Below are positions 35,670 through 44,577 of a stretch of DNA of 64,000 nt, in pieces; the stretch's first letter is position 1, and each line of letters begins with the position of its first letter. The translations under genes and the position numbers were made by a program. This DNA is from Rufibacter latericius (GTDB taxonomy: Bacteria > Bacteroidota > Bacteroidia > Cytophagales > Hymenobacteraceae): assembly GCF_003721515.1 (NCBI RefSeq), contig NZ_RJJD01000008.1:62001-126000 (forward strand), read 5' to 3'. Under the pieces are notes generated by a model. The model ran no database searches. It was not told where the DNA came from and worked only from the letters and a program-made list of their open reading frames with translations.

Positions 35670-38117
35670 TTAATACTGCTCCGTTTCAGGGCCGGTGGGT
35701 GTTTCTGCGTCTCTCTCCTCGCGTTCCTTTTTCTGGGCCGTATTCCCGAAACGGTAGCTAAAGCCCACGTACACAATCTGGCTTTGCGGCTTGTAACGGG
35801 CCACTTCCTCAAACTCATTCCCGAAACTGGTGGAGTTAAAGCGCATGGTGTTAAACAAGTCCTGCACGCGCAGGATAACGTTGCCCTTTCCTTTCAGGAT
35901 TTCTTTGCGGGCGCTTAGGCTGGTCATGAAGAAAGAAGAGCGCTCGCCCTGTACGGTAGCGGTAGGAGAACGGTAGTTTACGGCCAGTTGCACCTCGGTT
36001 TTGTGCGGCAAGGTAAAGCTGGAATTCAGACGGCTGGTCCAGGAAAGCCTGCTGTTAGATTGCAGGCCCTGCTCAGAGCCGTCAATGGTGTACCTAAAGC
36101 CCGATGCATTTACGTTCAAACGCCACCAGGGCGTCAGCGTGGCTGATCCGGTCAGCTCTATTCCGTAGGAAGAACCCTGCCCAATGTTCTGGAACGTGGT
36201 ATAGGTGATCTGGCGGTCATTCCCCTCCCCGGCCGGCAGCAACTGCCGAACCGACTGCACCACATCGTTCATTTGCCGGTAGAATACCCCCGCCGTAGCA
36301 GTCGCGTGTTTCCAGAAATGCAGGTAGTTGACCTCGTAGGAGTTGATGAACTCGGGGTTCAGGTTGGGGTTTCCTTGGCGCTGGTTATACAGGTCAGAGA
36401 TATCCAGGAAGGGGTTCAACTGCCGGGACCCGGGCCGGTCAATGCGGCGGCTGTAACTGGTCTGCACTTTCTGCTCCTCCGAGAATTCATAGGTCAGGAA
36501 CAGGCTGGGAAACAGGTTGAGGTAATCACGGGTATTGCGGCGGGCCTGGGTGATCTGGTTTGTGATAATGTTGGTTTGCTCCAGCCGCGCTCCCAGTTGG
36601 TAACTGAATTTCTGGATAGCATTGCCATAGTTGCCGTACACGGCGTGCACCCATTCGTCATACACAAAATGGTTCGTGCGGCCCACGTTGTTCTCGTACC
36701 GGCCCGTTTCAGGATTAAGGTCTGAGGCCTGCACATCTACATCGCTGCGTTCAAACGTGCTGCGGTAACCGGCTTCCCATTTGCCTTTCTCGCCTATGGG
36801 TTGCACATAATCGGCTTGGAGGGAGAACTCGCGCTCGCGTTCCAGGGCTTGGTTCCGCTGCAGCAAGGTAGGCTGGTACAGGCTAGGGGTGCCATCGGGG
36901 TAAAGGAAACGTTGGCTGAAGGCGTCTTGGCCAGGTTCACGTTCCTGGTTGAAAACGGCATCGGCGGTGAGCTCACGGCCCGGCTGGGTGAAGGTTTTGC
37001 GGTAGCTGAGGGAATATTCCCACAGGTCACGGGTCTCGCTGCCCAACGACTGGCGGGTAGAGGTGCTGTCCAGGGTACCTTCGCGGTTCAGGAACTCATA
37101 GAACGTTTGGCCCTCGTTCTCCCGCATGCCGTTACGGTACAGCACGGATCCGGTCAAACTCTGGAATTCTGTCAGCTGATAATCAGCCCCGAACCGGATG
37201 TTGTGGTTCCGATTGAGGTTACTGTTGCGGGAGTTCTGCCGCTGGAATGTCACCGCCTCCCCTTCCGGGCGGTTAGTCCTGAACACGTTTCCAGTGCCTT
37301 TTCTATAATCTTGCCTGAAATCATAGTTGGTGAACAGGTTCAACTTGCCCAGTCGGTAGTTCAGGTTCACCGAGGTATTATACCGGTTGCCCATACCCGC
37401 ATTGGCCGACACTACCCCGTTCAGGCCGCGTTGCTTTTCTTTTTTCAGGATGATGTTCAACACGCCGCCCGTACCGCTGGGGTCGAATTTAGACGATGGG
37501 TTGGTGATCACCTCTACCCGTTCAATGGTACTGGCCGGAATCTGGTCTAATCCCAATCCGCTCAAAGCCGATGGTTTACCGTCAATGAGAATGGTGATAT
37601 TGGAAGTGCCGCGCATGCTCACCGTCCCGTCCTGGTCTACCGTCACCGAGGGAACGTTCTGCATCACATCAACGGCCGTGCCGCCCACGGTAGAGAGATC
37701 CTGCCCTACGTTGTACACCCTTCGGTCCAGCGCGTATTCCACCTGCTCCCTTTGGCCCACTACCTCCACGGCCTTTAACTGCGTACTCGCGGAGCGCAAG
37801 CCAATCACGCCCAAGTCTACATTTGGGTTTGCGGAAGTGACCTGTATGTTTGGCATCACGCGGGTAGCATAGCCCACAAAGGAAATCTTCAGATGATAGC
37901 GGCCCTCTGCCACCGGAGTTAACACAAAAGAACCATCCCCCTCTACCAAGGCACTATTGACAATGGAAGAATCACGCCCCGAGAGCAGCGCAGCCGTGGC
38001 GTAGCCCACCGGTTGTTTGGTGGTAAGGTCCTGCAGCTTACCGCTTATTTTACCCTGCGCCAGAACTGTCCCGACTGGAAATGTGATAATGGAGAGTAGA
38101 AGGAGAAGGTATTTCAT
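35670..38117 (-). CDS. TonB-dependent receptor, outer-membrane-beta-barrel family
   Basis: Outer-membrane active transporter of unknown substrate. Starting at 38117 it has 815 residues with signal peptide MKYLLLLLSIITFPVGTVLAQ; an ATG nine codons upstream spoils the signal. A carboxypeptidase-like regulatory domain covers about 22-105 (GKISGKLQDLTTKQPVGYA). The plug follows (NVPSVTVDQDGTVSMRGTSNITILIDGKP, then FDPSGTGGVLNIILKK). A long barrel ends in strand IVYVGFSYRFG, with a short charged extension after it. No SusD partner is adjacent, so it is not a classic polysaccharide-utilisation pair. Confidence 0.9.
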   Translation of the reverse strand: MKYLLLLLSIITFPVGTVLAQGKISGKLQDLTTKQPVGYATAALLSGRDSSIVNSALVEGDGSFVLTPVAEGRYHLKISFVGYATRVMPNIQVTSANPNVDLGVIGLRSASTQLKAVEVVGQREQVEYALDRRVYNVGQDLSTVGGTAVDVMQNVPSVTVDQDGTVSMRGTSNITILIDGKPSALSGLGLDQIPASTIERVEVITNPSSKFDPSGTGGVLNIILKKEKQRGLNGVVSANAGMGNRYNTSVNLNYRLGKLNLFTNYDFRQDYRKGTGNVFRTNRPEGEAVTFQRQNSRNSNLNRNHNIRFGADYQLTEFQSLTGSVLYRNGMRENEGQTFYEFLNREGTLDSTSTRQSLGSETRDLWEYSLSYRKTFTQPGRELTADAVFNQEREPGQDAFSQRFLYPDGTPSLYQPTLLQRNQALEREREFSLQADYVQPIGEKGKWEAGYRSTFERSDVDVQASDLNPETGRYENNVGRTNHFVYDEWVHAVYGNYGNAIQKFSYQLGARLEQTNIITNQITQARRNTRDYLNLFPSLFLTYEFSEEQKVQTSYSRRIDRPGSRQLNPFLDISDLYNQRQGNPNLNPEFINSYEVNYLHFWKHATATAGVFYRQMNDVVQSVRQLLPAGEGNDRQITYTTFQNIGQGSSYGIELTGSATLTPWWRLNVNASGFRYTIDGSEQGLQSNSRLSWTSRLNSSFTLPHKTEVQLAVNYRSPTATVQGERSSFFMTSLSARKEILKGKGNVILRVQDLFNTMRFNSTSFGNEFEEVARYKPQSQIVYVGFSYRFGNTAQKKEREERDAETPTGPETEQY

Positions 38118-38271
38118 GGGGGAAGGAAAGATTTCGCTGGTCAAAGAACTCTAATTTAGAAACGGGCAAGGACAGCTTTTGTGTCAGGGAAGCTAGACTA
38201 ATTAGAGTCTGGACTCTGGCAAAGGTTTAAAACCTCCCCAATTCTTTTCTGAAAACAACCTCAACCGCTTT

Positions 38272-38312
38272 CTGTTTTAGACCTGTTTTTCTTAAAAAAA
38301 GCGCCTTAAAAA
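38272..38312. repeat. Intergenic palindrome, copy L
   Basis: CTGTTTTAGACCTGTTTTTC then TTAAAAAAAGCGCCTTAAAA. A weaker second copy may precede it at about 38224-38263. Confidence 0.55.
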
Positions 38313-38315
38313 AGA

Positions 38316-38342
38316 AAAGGCCCGGACAGAGCCCGGGCCTTT
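38316..38342 (-). terminator. lpdA terminator
   Basis: AAAGGCCCGG (38316-38325) pairs with CCGGGCCTTT (38333-38342); on the minus strand a T-rich run follows, about 22 nt past the lpdA stop. Confidence 0.88.
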
Positions 38343-38363
38343 CAAATTCAGATGTGAAAATGC

Positions 38364-39758
38364 TTACAAGTGGATCACCTCGCCGTAGGCAGCCGCGGCG
38401 GCTTCCATCACGGCTTCAGACATGGTGGGGTGCGGGTGAACGGCTTTGATGATCTCGTGGCCGGTGGTCTCCAGTTTACGGGCTACCACAACCTCGGCAA
38501 TCATATCGGTTACACCGGCACCAATCATGTGGGCACCCAGGAACTCGCCGTACTTGGCATCAAAGATCACTTTCACGAAACCATCTTTGGCACCGCTGGC
38601 GCTGGCTTTACCAGACGCGGAGAACGGGAATTTACCCACTTTGATCTCGCGGCCCAATTCGCGGCACTCCTTCTCAGTATATCCTACAGAGGCAATCTCT
38701 GGGATGCAGTACGTACAACCCGGGATGTTTTTGTAGTCCAACGGCTCTGGGTTGTGTCCGGTGATAGCTTCCACGCAGATGATACCCTCTGCTGAGGCAA
38801 CGTGCGCCAAAGCAGGGCCTTTCACGATGTCACCGATGGCGTACACGCCCGGTACGTTAGTGCGGTAGAAATCATCGGTGATTACACGGCCGCGCTCAAC
38901 GGCAACGCCCAGCTCCTCAAGGCCCAGGTTCTCCAGGTTGGTTTGGATACCCACCGCAGACAGCACGATGTCGGCCTCTACGGTTTCCTCGCCTTTGGCG
39001 GTTTTGATTTTCACCACGCAGCCTTCGCCGGAAGTGTCCACGCTCAACACCTCAGAGTTGGTCATGATGGTCACGCCGGCTTTCTTGAAGGATTTCTCCA
39101 ACTGCTTGGAAACCTCTTCGTCCTCAATCGGGACAATGTTAGGCAGGTACTCCACCACGGTTACCTCGGTACCCATGGCGTTGTAGAAATAGGCGAACTC
39201 AATACCAATGGCACCGGAACCTACTACTACCATTTTCTTTGGCGCCTGCTCCAGCACCATGGCCTGACGGTACCCGATGATCTTTTTGCCATCGATAGGT
39301 AAATTAGGCAGCTCGCGCGAACGGGCACCGGTTGCCAGGATGATGTGGGCAGCCTCGTAGATTTCGGCTTTGCCGTCTTCGGAAGTCACCTCCAGTTGAC
39401 CTGGGGCCTTCAGTTTGCCGTAACCGGCGATATGGTCAATCTTGTTTTTGCGGAACAAGAACTGGATGCCTTTGCTCATGCCCTGGGCCACGCCCCGGCT
39501 ACGGGCCACTACGGCACCGAAATCAGCACTGGCGTCAGAAACGTTGATTCCGTAATCTTTTGCGTGTTGGATGTACTCAAATACCTGGGCGCTTTTCAGC
39601 AGGGCTTTGGTAGGGATACAGCCCCAGTTCAGGCAGATACCGCCTAACTCAGCTTTCTCTACCACGCCCACTTTCATACCTAATTGTGATGCGCGGATGG
39701 CGGCTACGTAACCACCGGGGCCGCTACCCACCACTATCAAATCATATTTTGATGCCAT
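38364..39758 (-). CDS. lpdA: Dihydrolipoyl dehydrogenase
   Basis: FAD enzyme (E3) that reoxidises dihydrolipoamide in pyruvate, 2-oxoglutarate and branched-chain dehydrogenase complexes or the glycine cleavage system. The start at 39758 gives MASKYDLIVVGSGPGGYVAAIRA; an upstream in-frame ATG at 39788 is ignored because it would start at or before the predicted transcription start. The 464 residues contain redox CLNWGCIPTKAL, NAD-binding VVGSGAIGIEFA, and the C-terminal catalytic His-Glu motif AVHPHPTMSEAV. It stands alone, not next to E1/E2 genes. Confidence 0.95.
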   Translation of the reverse strand: MASKYDLIVVGSGPGGYVAAIRASQLGMKVGVVEKAELGGICLNWGCIPTKALLKSAQVFEYIQHAKDYGINVSDASADFGAVVARSRGVAQGMSKGIQFLFRKNKIDHIAGYGKLKAPGQLEVTSEDGKAEIYEAAHIILATGARSRELPNLPIDGKKIIGYRQAMVLEQAPKKMVVVGSGAIGIEFAYFYNAMGTEVTVVEYLPNIVPIEDEEVSKQLEKSFKKAGVTIMTNSEVLSVDTSGEGCVVKIKTAKGEETVEADIVLSAVGIQTNLENLGLEELGVAVERGRVITDDFYRTNVPGVYAIGDIVKGPALAHVASAEGIICVEAITGHNPEPLDYKNIPGCTYCIPEIASVGYTEKECRELGREIKVGKFPFSASGKASASGAKDGFVKVIFDAKYGEFLGAHMIGAGVTDMIAEVVVARKLETTGHEIIKAVHPHPTMSEAVMEAAAAAYGEVIHL

Positions 39759-39785
39759 GTGTCTGGATGTAAGGTTATGTACCGG

Positions 39786-39816
39786 CAAAGCTACATCATA
39801 AATGGTCTTTTGCCAA
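39786..39816 (-). promoter_or_regulatory. lpdA promoter
   Basis: On the minus strand: TTG (39816-39814), 20 nt, TAGCTTTG (39793-39786). This is the Bacteroidota TTG-N20-TAnnTTTG pattern and predicts a leader of about 20 nt before the ATG at 39758. Confidence 0.7.
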
Positions 39817-39835
39817 GTTTATAAAAGAGAAGCCC

Positions 39836-39870
39836 CTTTGAGGGTATTTTAAGCAAAACAGCGCTAAAAC
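39836..39870. repeat. Intergenic palindrome, copy M
   Basis: TTTGAGGGTATTTT then CAAAACAGCGCTAAAAC, in the divergent lpdA/alpha-galactosidase gap. A weaker copy lies at about 39872-39904. Confidence 0.5.
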
Positions 39871-40012
39871 AGGTCTAGACCGGCTCCTGAAAACCGTTCT
39901 AAAAGCCCTTTTCACCTTTGGGCTGCATCTGTTTAAAAACCTGCCTGGCTTCTCTCACAGAGTTCAGGGAGATGATGTATATTGCTTTCTTTCTCCACCT
40001 CTACTTCTTCAG

Positions 40013-42160
40013 ATGAAGCGATTGTTACTTCTTTTCTTAACGGCCCTGGTGGGCAGTGCCCAGGCCCAGACCCGACGTGAAATTGTCATCGAAACCCAGC
40101 ACGTCAACCTGGTTCTAACCGTGGCCGAAAACCAGAAACTCTATCAAAGCTATCTGGGGCCCAAACTTTCCAATACCCCCGAGTTCGCTCAACTGCAACC
40201 CGAACACGAAGCCTACGTGCCCGCCGGTACTGACAACCTTTTTGAACCCGCCATCCGGGTGCAGCACAATGACGGCAACCCGTCGCTGGATTTGCGGTAC
40301 GCCTTCAGCAAATCCGAGAAGCACGGCAATGTCACCACCTCCCACATCACGCTCAAAGATCCCAAGTACCCCGTGGAGGTGACGCTGCATTTTTCGGCCT
40401 ATTTTCAGGAAGACGTCATTAAAACGTGGACCGAGATCAGGCACCAGGAAAAGAAACCGGTGGTGCTCACGCAGTACGCCTCGGCGATGCTGCACTTTGA
40501 CGCGCCGCAGTACTGGCTCACCCAGTTCCACGGTGATTGGGCCGAGGAAATGCGCATGGAGGAAAGTAAGCTCACCAACGGCACCAAAGTCCTGGACAGC
40601 AAACTGGGCAGCCGCGCCAACATGTACCAGACACCCGTGTTTTTCCTTTCCAAAAACAAACTCTCCGATGAAACCACCGGCGAGGTGCTGGCCGGTACGC
40701 TGGCCTGGACCGGGAACTTTCGCTTTGCGTTTGACATGGACGAGAAACAATCGCTACGCATGGTAGCCGGCATGAATCCGTACGCCTCTGAGTACAAGCT
40801 TCCCAAAAACCAGACCTTCACCACACCCGCGTTCATCTTCACCTACAGCACCCAGGGCAAAGGCACTGCCAGCCGCAACTTCCACCGGTGGGGACGTAAC
40901 TATGGCATCCTGGACGGAAATGAACCCCGCTACACGCTGCTCAACAACTGGGAGGCCACGTACTTTGACTTTAACGAGGTGAAACTGGCCGGTTTGTTTG
41001 AAGATGCCGCTAAACTAGGCGTAGACTTGTTTCTGCTGGACGATGGCTGGTTCGCAAACAAATACCCCCGCAACAGCGACGGCGCCGGACTGGGTGACTG
41101 GCAGGAAAACAAAGAGAAACTCCCCAACGGAATAGGCGACCTGATCAAGGAAGCGGAAAGCAAAGGCGTGAAATTCGGCATATGGCTGGAGCCTGAGATG
41201 GTGAACCCTAAAAGCGAGCTCTACGAAAAACACCCCGATTGGATCCTGAAACTGCCCAACCGCGAGGAGCACCTCTATCGTAACCAACTTATCCTGGACC
41301 TGGTCAATCCTAAAGTGCAGGATTTCGTCTATGACGTGGTAGACAAGCTGCTGACCAAGCACCCCAACATCGCCTACATCAAGTGGGACAACAACCGCAT
41401 GATGACCAACGCCTACTCGCCGTACCTCAAGGAAAACCAGTCGCACCTATATATTGAGTACACCCGAAGCCTCTACAAAGTACTGGACCGTCTGCGCCAG
41501 AAATACCCGCACCTGCCCATCATGCTCTGCTCCGGCGGCGGCGGCCGCACCGATTACGGCGCCCTTCCCTACTTCACCTCGTTCTGGCCCAGCGACAACA
41601 CCGATGGCGTGGAGCGCATTTTCATCCAGTGGGGCTACTCGTACTTCTTCCCGTCCATCGCGCTCTCCAGCCACGTGACCTCCTGGGGAAAGCAGTCCCT
41701 GAAATTCAGGACCGATGTCGCCATGATGGGCAAACTGGGCTTCGATCAGGAAATAGATAAGTGGAGCAAAGACGAACTAGCTTTTAGCCAACAGGCCGTG
41801 AAGACCTACAAGCAGTTGAGCGAGATCATCTGGAAAGGCGACCATTACCGGCTGCTCTCGCCGTACGAGGGCAACCGTGCCGCCGTCATGTACGTGGCCC
41901 CGGCCAAAGACAAAGCCGTTCTGTACTCCTACAATCTGCACACGCGCTTCAACGAGACCATGTTCCCCGTGACCTTGCAAGGCCTTGACCCGCAGAAGAA
42001 ATACAAAATAGAGGAAACCAATCTTTTCCCGGGCACCAAATCCAACTTCGCGGCCAATGGCAAAACTTTCTCCGGCGATTACCTCATGAAAGTAGGCCTG
42101 CCCATCTCCCCAGATGCCGCGGCCCTTACCAGCCACATCTATGTGATTACGGCGGAATAA
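40013..42160 (+). CDS. GH36 alpha-galactosidase, exported
   Basis: Hydrolyses alpha-1,6-linked galactose from oligosaccharides such as melibiose or raffinose. Of 715 residues, the signal peptide is MKRLLLLFLTALVGSAQAQ. A beta-sandwich precedes the TIM barrel: LLDDGWF, FGIWLEPEMVNP, IKWDNNR with the likely nucleophile Asp459, LCSGGGGRTDYG, and FWPSDNTD with the acid/base Asp528. The export signal suggests action in the periplasm or at the surface. No sugar transporter or regulator is adjacent. Confidence 0.92.
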   Translation: MKRLLLLFLTALVGSAQAQTRREIVIETQHVNLVLTVAENQKLYQSYLGPKLSNTPEFAQLQPEHEAYVPAGTDNLFEPAIRVQHNDGNPSLDLRYAFSKSEKHGNVTTSHITLKDPKYPVEVTLHFSAYFQEDVIKTWTEIRHQEKKPVVLTQYASAMLHFDAPQYWLTQFHGDWAEEMRMEESKLTNGTKVLDSKLGSRANMYQTPVFFLSKNKLSDETTGEVLAGTLAWTGNFRFAFDMDEKQSLRMVAGMNPYASEYKLPKNQTFTTPAFIFTYSTQGKGTASRNFHRWGRNYGILDGNEPRYTLLNNWEATYFDFNEVKLAGLFEDAAKLGVDLFLLDDGWFANKYPRNSDGAGLGDWQENKEKLPNGIGDLIKEAESKGVKFGIWLEPEMVNPKSELYEKHPDWILKLPNREEHLYRNQLILDLVNPKVQDFVYDVVDKLLTKHPNIAYIKWDNNRMMTNAYSPYLKENQSHLYIEYTRSLYKVLDRLRQKYPHLPIMLCSGGGGRTDYGALPYFTSFWPSDNTDGVERIFIQWGYSYFFPSIALSSHVTSWGKQSLKFRTDVAMMGKLGFDQEIDKWSKDELAFSQQAVKTYKQLSEIIWKGDHYRLLSPYEGNRAAVMYVAPAKDKAVLYSYNLHTRFNETMFPVTLQGLDPQKKYKIEETNLFPGTKSNFAANGKTFSGDYLMKVGLPISPDAAALTSHIYVITAE

Positions 42161-42168
42161 CGCTATCC

Positions 42169-42269
42169 CCACTTCGTCATCCTGAAAGGATCTTGTGGGC
42201 CAACAATAATAACGTTTAGCAAGCGCCTTTCTAGTTCGCTCACAAAATCCTTTCAAGATGACAAAGGAG
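42169..42269. repeat. 32-nt imperfect inverted repeat with TCATCCTGAAAGGATC core
   Basis: Arm 42169-42200 (CTTCGTCATCCTGAAAGGAT core, then CTTGTG) and arm 42238-42269 are reverse complements at 25 of 32 positions, loop 37 nt. It resembles the GTCATCCTGA...GGATCT dispersed repeats seen in Hymenobacteraceae and other Bacteroidota genomes. It lies 8 nt after the galactosidase stop and encodes nothing. Confidence 0.75.
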
Positions 42270-42283
42270 GGTAAGAAGAAGAC

Positions 42284-42316
42284 TTTCAGGCCGTTTCCCT
42301 AAAACTTGCCCAAAAC
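42284..42316. repeat. Intergenic palindrome, copy N
   Basis: TTTCAGGCCGTTTCCC then TAAAACTTGCCCAAAAC; degenerate. Confidence 0.5.
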
Positions 42317-42317
42317 T

Positions 42318-42356
42318 AAAACGCTCCTTCAGGCTAAACCGGAAGGAGCGTTTTTT
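42318..42356. terminator. Convergent terminator galactosidase/SDR
   Basis: AAAACGCTCCTTC (42318-42330) pairs with GGAAGGAGCGTTTT (42341-42354), with A and T runs on both sides. Confidence 0.88.
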
Positions 42357-42378
42357 ATGTATTTTCCCTAAATAAGGT

Positions 42379-43272
42379 CTAAATCGTAGGGGTACCGCCG
42401 GTCACTTGTACCGTAGAACCGGTCATGTAGCTGGAGCCCTCCGAAGCAAGCAACACATAAATGGCTGACAACTCCACCGGCTGGCCAGGTCGTTTCAGGG
42501 GCGTGTCTTTCCCGAAGGTTTTCACCTGTTCCTCGGGCATAGTGGCCGGAATGAGCGGCGTCCAGATGGGGCCTGGGGCTACGCAGTTCACCCGAATGCC
42601 TTTCTCGGCGAGGATCTGGCCCAGGTTGGCAGTAAAGTTCTGAATGGCCCCTTTGGTGGCGGCGTAAGCCAGCAGCATGGGCGATGGCTTGTAGGCGTTC
42701 ACCGATGTCGTGTTGATGATGGTGCTGCCGGGTTTCATGTGCGGCTCCGCGGCTTTGCACAGGTAGAACATGGCGTACACGTTGGTCCTGAACGTCTTGT
42801 CAAATTCCTCGCTGGGAATATCCTGCAAACTTTCACGGGCCATCTGAAAGGCGGCGTTGTTCACCAGAATGTCAATCTGCCCGAACTCGTCTACCGCACG
42901 TTGTACAATGGTTTTACAGTGGGCTTCGTCGCTGATGTCGCCGGGTACCAAGACTGCTTTGCGGCCTTCCTGTTCAATCCATTTGGCGGTGTCCTGGGCG
43001 TCTTCTTCCTCGTTGAGGTACGAGATCAGCACATCGGCCCCTTCGCGGGCGAACGCGATGGCTACCGCTTTCCCAATTCCTGAGTCTCCGCCTGTGATGA
43101 TGGCTTTTCTCCCGGCCAGTTTCCCAGACCCTTTGTAGCTTTCCTCGCCGTGGTCGGGTTTGATTTTCATTTCTGACTCTTCGCCCGGCTCACTTTGCGT
43201 GGACTCTGAGAAAGGGGGCGCATCAAATTTTTTGGTAGGGTCTTGCTGCTTGTTTTCTTCTTCGTGGTTCAT
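42379..43272 (-). CDS. SDR oxidoreductase, YghA/YhxC-like
   Basis: NAD(P)-dependent short-chain dehydrogenase of the group with a long charged N-terminal extension, often linked to stress or aldehyde reduction. Starting at 43272 (MNHEEENKQQ) it has 297 residues. The Rossmann motif is GGDSGIGKA after an extension of about 60 residues rich in Glu, Lys and Ser. NNAA and the catalytic Tyr-x3-Lys (YAATK) follow, and the C-terminus is VQVTGGTPT. Substrate unknown. Confidence 0.88.
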   Translation of the reverse strand: MNHEEENKQQDPTKKFDAPPFSESTQSEPGEESEMKIKPDHGEESYKGSGKLAGRKAIITGGDSGIGKAVAIAFAREGADVLISYLNEEEDAQDTAKWIEQEGRKAVLVPGDISDEAHCKTIVQRAVDEFGQIDILVNNAAFQMARESLQDIPSEEFDKTFRTNVYAMFYLCKAAEPHMKPGSTIINTTSVNAYKPSPMLLAYAATKGAIQNFTANLGQILAEKGIRVNCVAPGPIWTPLIPATMPEEQVKTFGKDTPLKRPGQPVELSAIYVLLASEGSSYMTGSTVQVTGGTPTI

Positions 43273-43420
43273 AGTTTCTACATGGTTGGAACGTAACACT
43301 CATTTTGAAACGAGTGCAAAGGCAAAGGGTTGAACTTCTATTTACTGTAGAAATCAATTTTAACTTAATCAGAAAACATCATGGGAAAATCCTGGTATTA
43401 ATTTCTAATATTACCCTGCC

Positions 43421-44446
43421 ATGGCTCCAGTATTCCCCACCGCCTATTCAACCTTACGTGCAGACGCGCTTGCCTCCTTTGTCTCAGAGCAGTACCACCT
43501 GGGCACTGTACAAGGCAAGCTCCTGACCAGAGGCGTGAACGATACCTATCTGATCACCTCGCCCGATGCCCGTTATATCCTGCGGGTGTACCGCGCCTCG
43601 CATAGAAACTACGCCCAGGTCCAAGCTGAAACCGATTTGCTCCTCGCCTTAAAGCAAGCCGATGTTTCCGTCTCCTACCCAATTTCAGATGCCGCCGGTC
43701 ACGTGATCCAAACCTTACCCGCTGCCGAGGGAAACCGGTGTGCCGTGTTGTTCACCTTTGCGCCGGGCCGCAGGGTGTCCCTCCTGAATGAGAAACAATT
43801 ACAGCTCCTGGGTAGAGAGATGGCCAGGTTTCATAACGTTTCTGCCTCCATTCCCCTGAGTAACGCCCGGTGGATCCTGGATGCTGAAACCACGCTTTCC
43901 AAGCCTATCCAAGCCATAAAGGACTTCTTTTCTGAAAACCAGGAAGACTATCTATGGCTACAAGAAGCGGCTCAGAAAGCCCAGCAGCACCTGGAGCAAT
44001 TCAACACCAGTTCCTTCTCCTTTGGCTATTGCCACTATGATATCTTCCCGAAGAACTTCCACATTGACGGCGATGAGAAACTCACCCTCTTTGACTTCGA
44101 TTTTCTGGCCCGAGGGTATCTGGTGAACGATGTTATGGTCTTTTGGCAACACTTGTGCCTTGACGTGCACCATGGTAAAATGACGCAGGAAACCGCTGAC
44201 CAGGCCTTTGCTACCTTCCTGTCTGCTTACCGCGAGGTACGCCACCTTTCTGAGGAAGAACTGGCTGCCATGCCCTACCTGGCCTTGGGTTTCTGGGTAT
44301 TTTACCAAGGCTTCTATGCCACCCATGACCACTTTCTCCCGCTGTTGCAGAACCCCAGGTTGAAAATACGCATGCAACTAATCAGGCAGATTATGGAGCG
44401 GTATTGGGAAAAGGTTTCTAAAACAGATATCTCCTCCCATTCTTGA
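43421..44446 (+). CDS. APH-family phosphotransferase
   Basis: Small-molecule kinase with the aminoglycoside-phosphotransferase/homoserine-kinase fold, 341 residues. The N-lobe has LTRGVNDTYLI and the ATP lysine region YILRVYR. The catalytic loop is HYDIFPKN (His, Asp, Asn) and the metal-binding DFD is LFDFDFLARGY. Family members phosphorylate homoserine, choline, hexosamines and related compounds; the substrate cannot be told. It resembles the kinase domain that elsewhere is fused to an M23-like domain such as the one at 2459. Confidence 0.85.
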   Translation: MAPVFPTAYSTLRADALASFVSEQYHLGTVQGKLLTRGVNDTYLITSPDARYILRVYRASHRNYAQVQAETDLLLALKQADVSVSYPISDAAGHVIQTLPAAEGNRCAVLFTFAPGRRVSLLNEKQLQLLGREMARFHNVSASIPLSNARWILDAETTLSKPIQAIKDFFSENQEDYLWLQEAAQKAQQHLEQFNTSSFSFGYCHYDIFPKNFHIDGDEKLTLFDFDFLARGYLVNDVMVFWQHLCLDVHHGKMTQETADQAFATFLSAYREVRHLSEEELAAMPYLALGFWVFYQGFYATHDHFLPLLQNPRLKIRMQLIRQIMERYWEKVSKTDISSHS

Positions 44447-44577
44447 TTCCCTGGAGGAAAGCGAAAGTATTGGCCTTGCCCTAGACAAACATATAGAACA
44501 GCCGTATACTCGCACTTTAATTGGCCGCCCCAGAAACCATCTGTCAAAATTTTCCTGTGAACGGCCTTCCTTTTATC

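Noticed and set aside
44521-44577. TTG-started extension of the MFS gene
   Set aside because: Adds a non-membrane leader; ATG at 44578 fits the family better.
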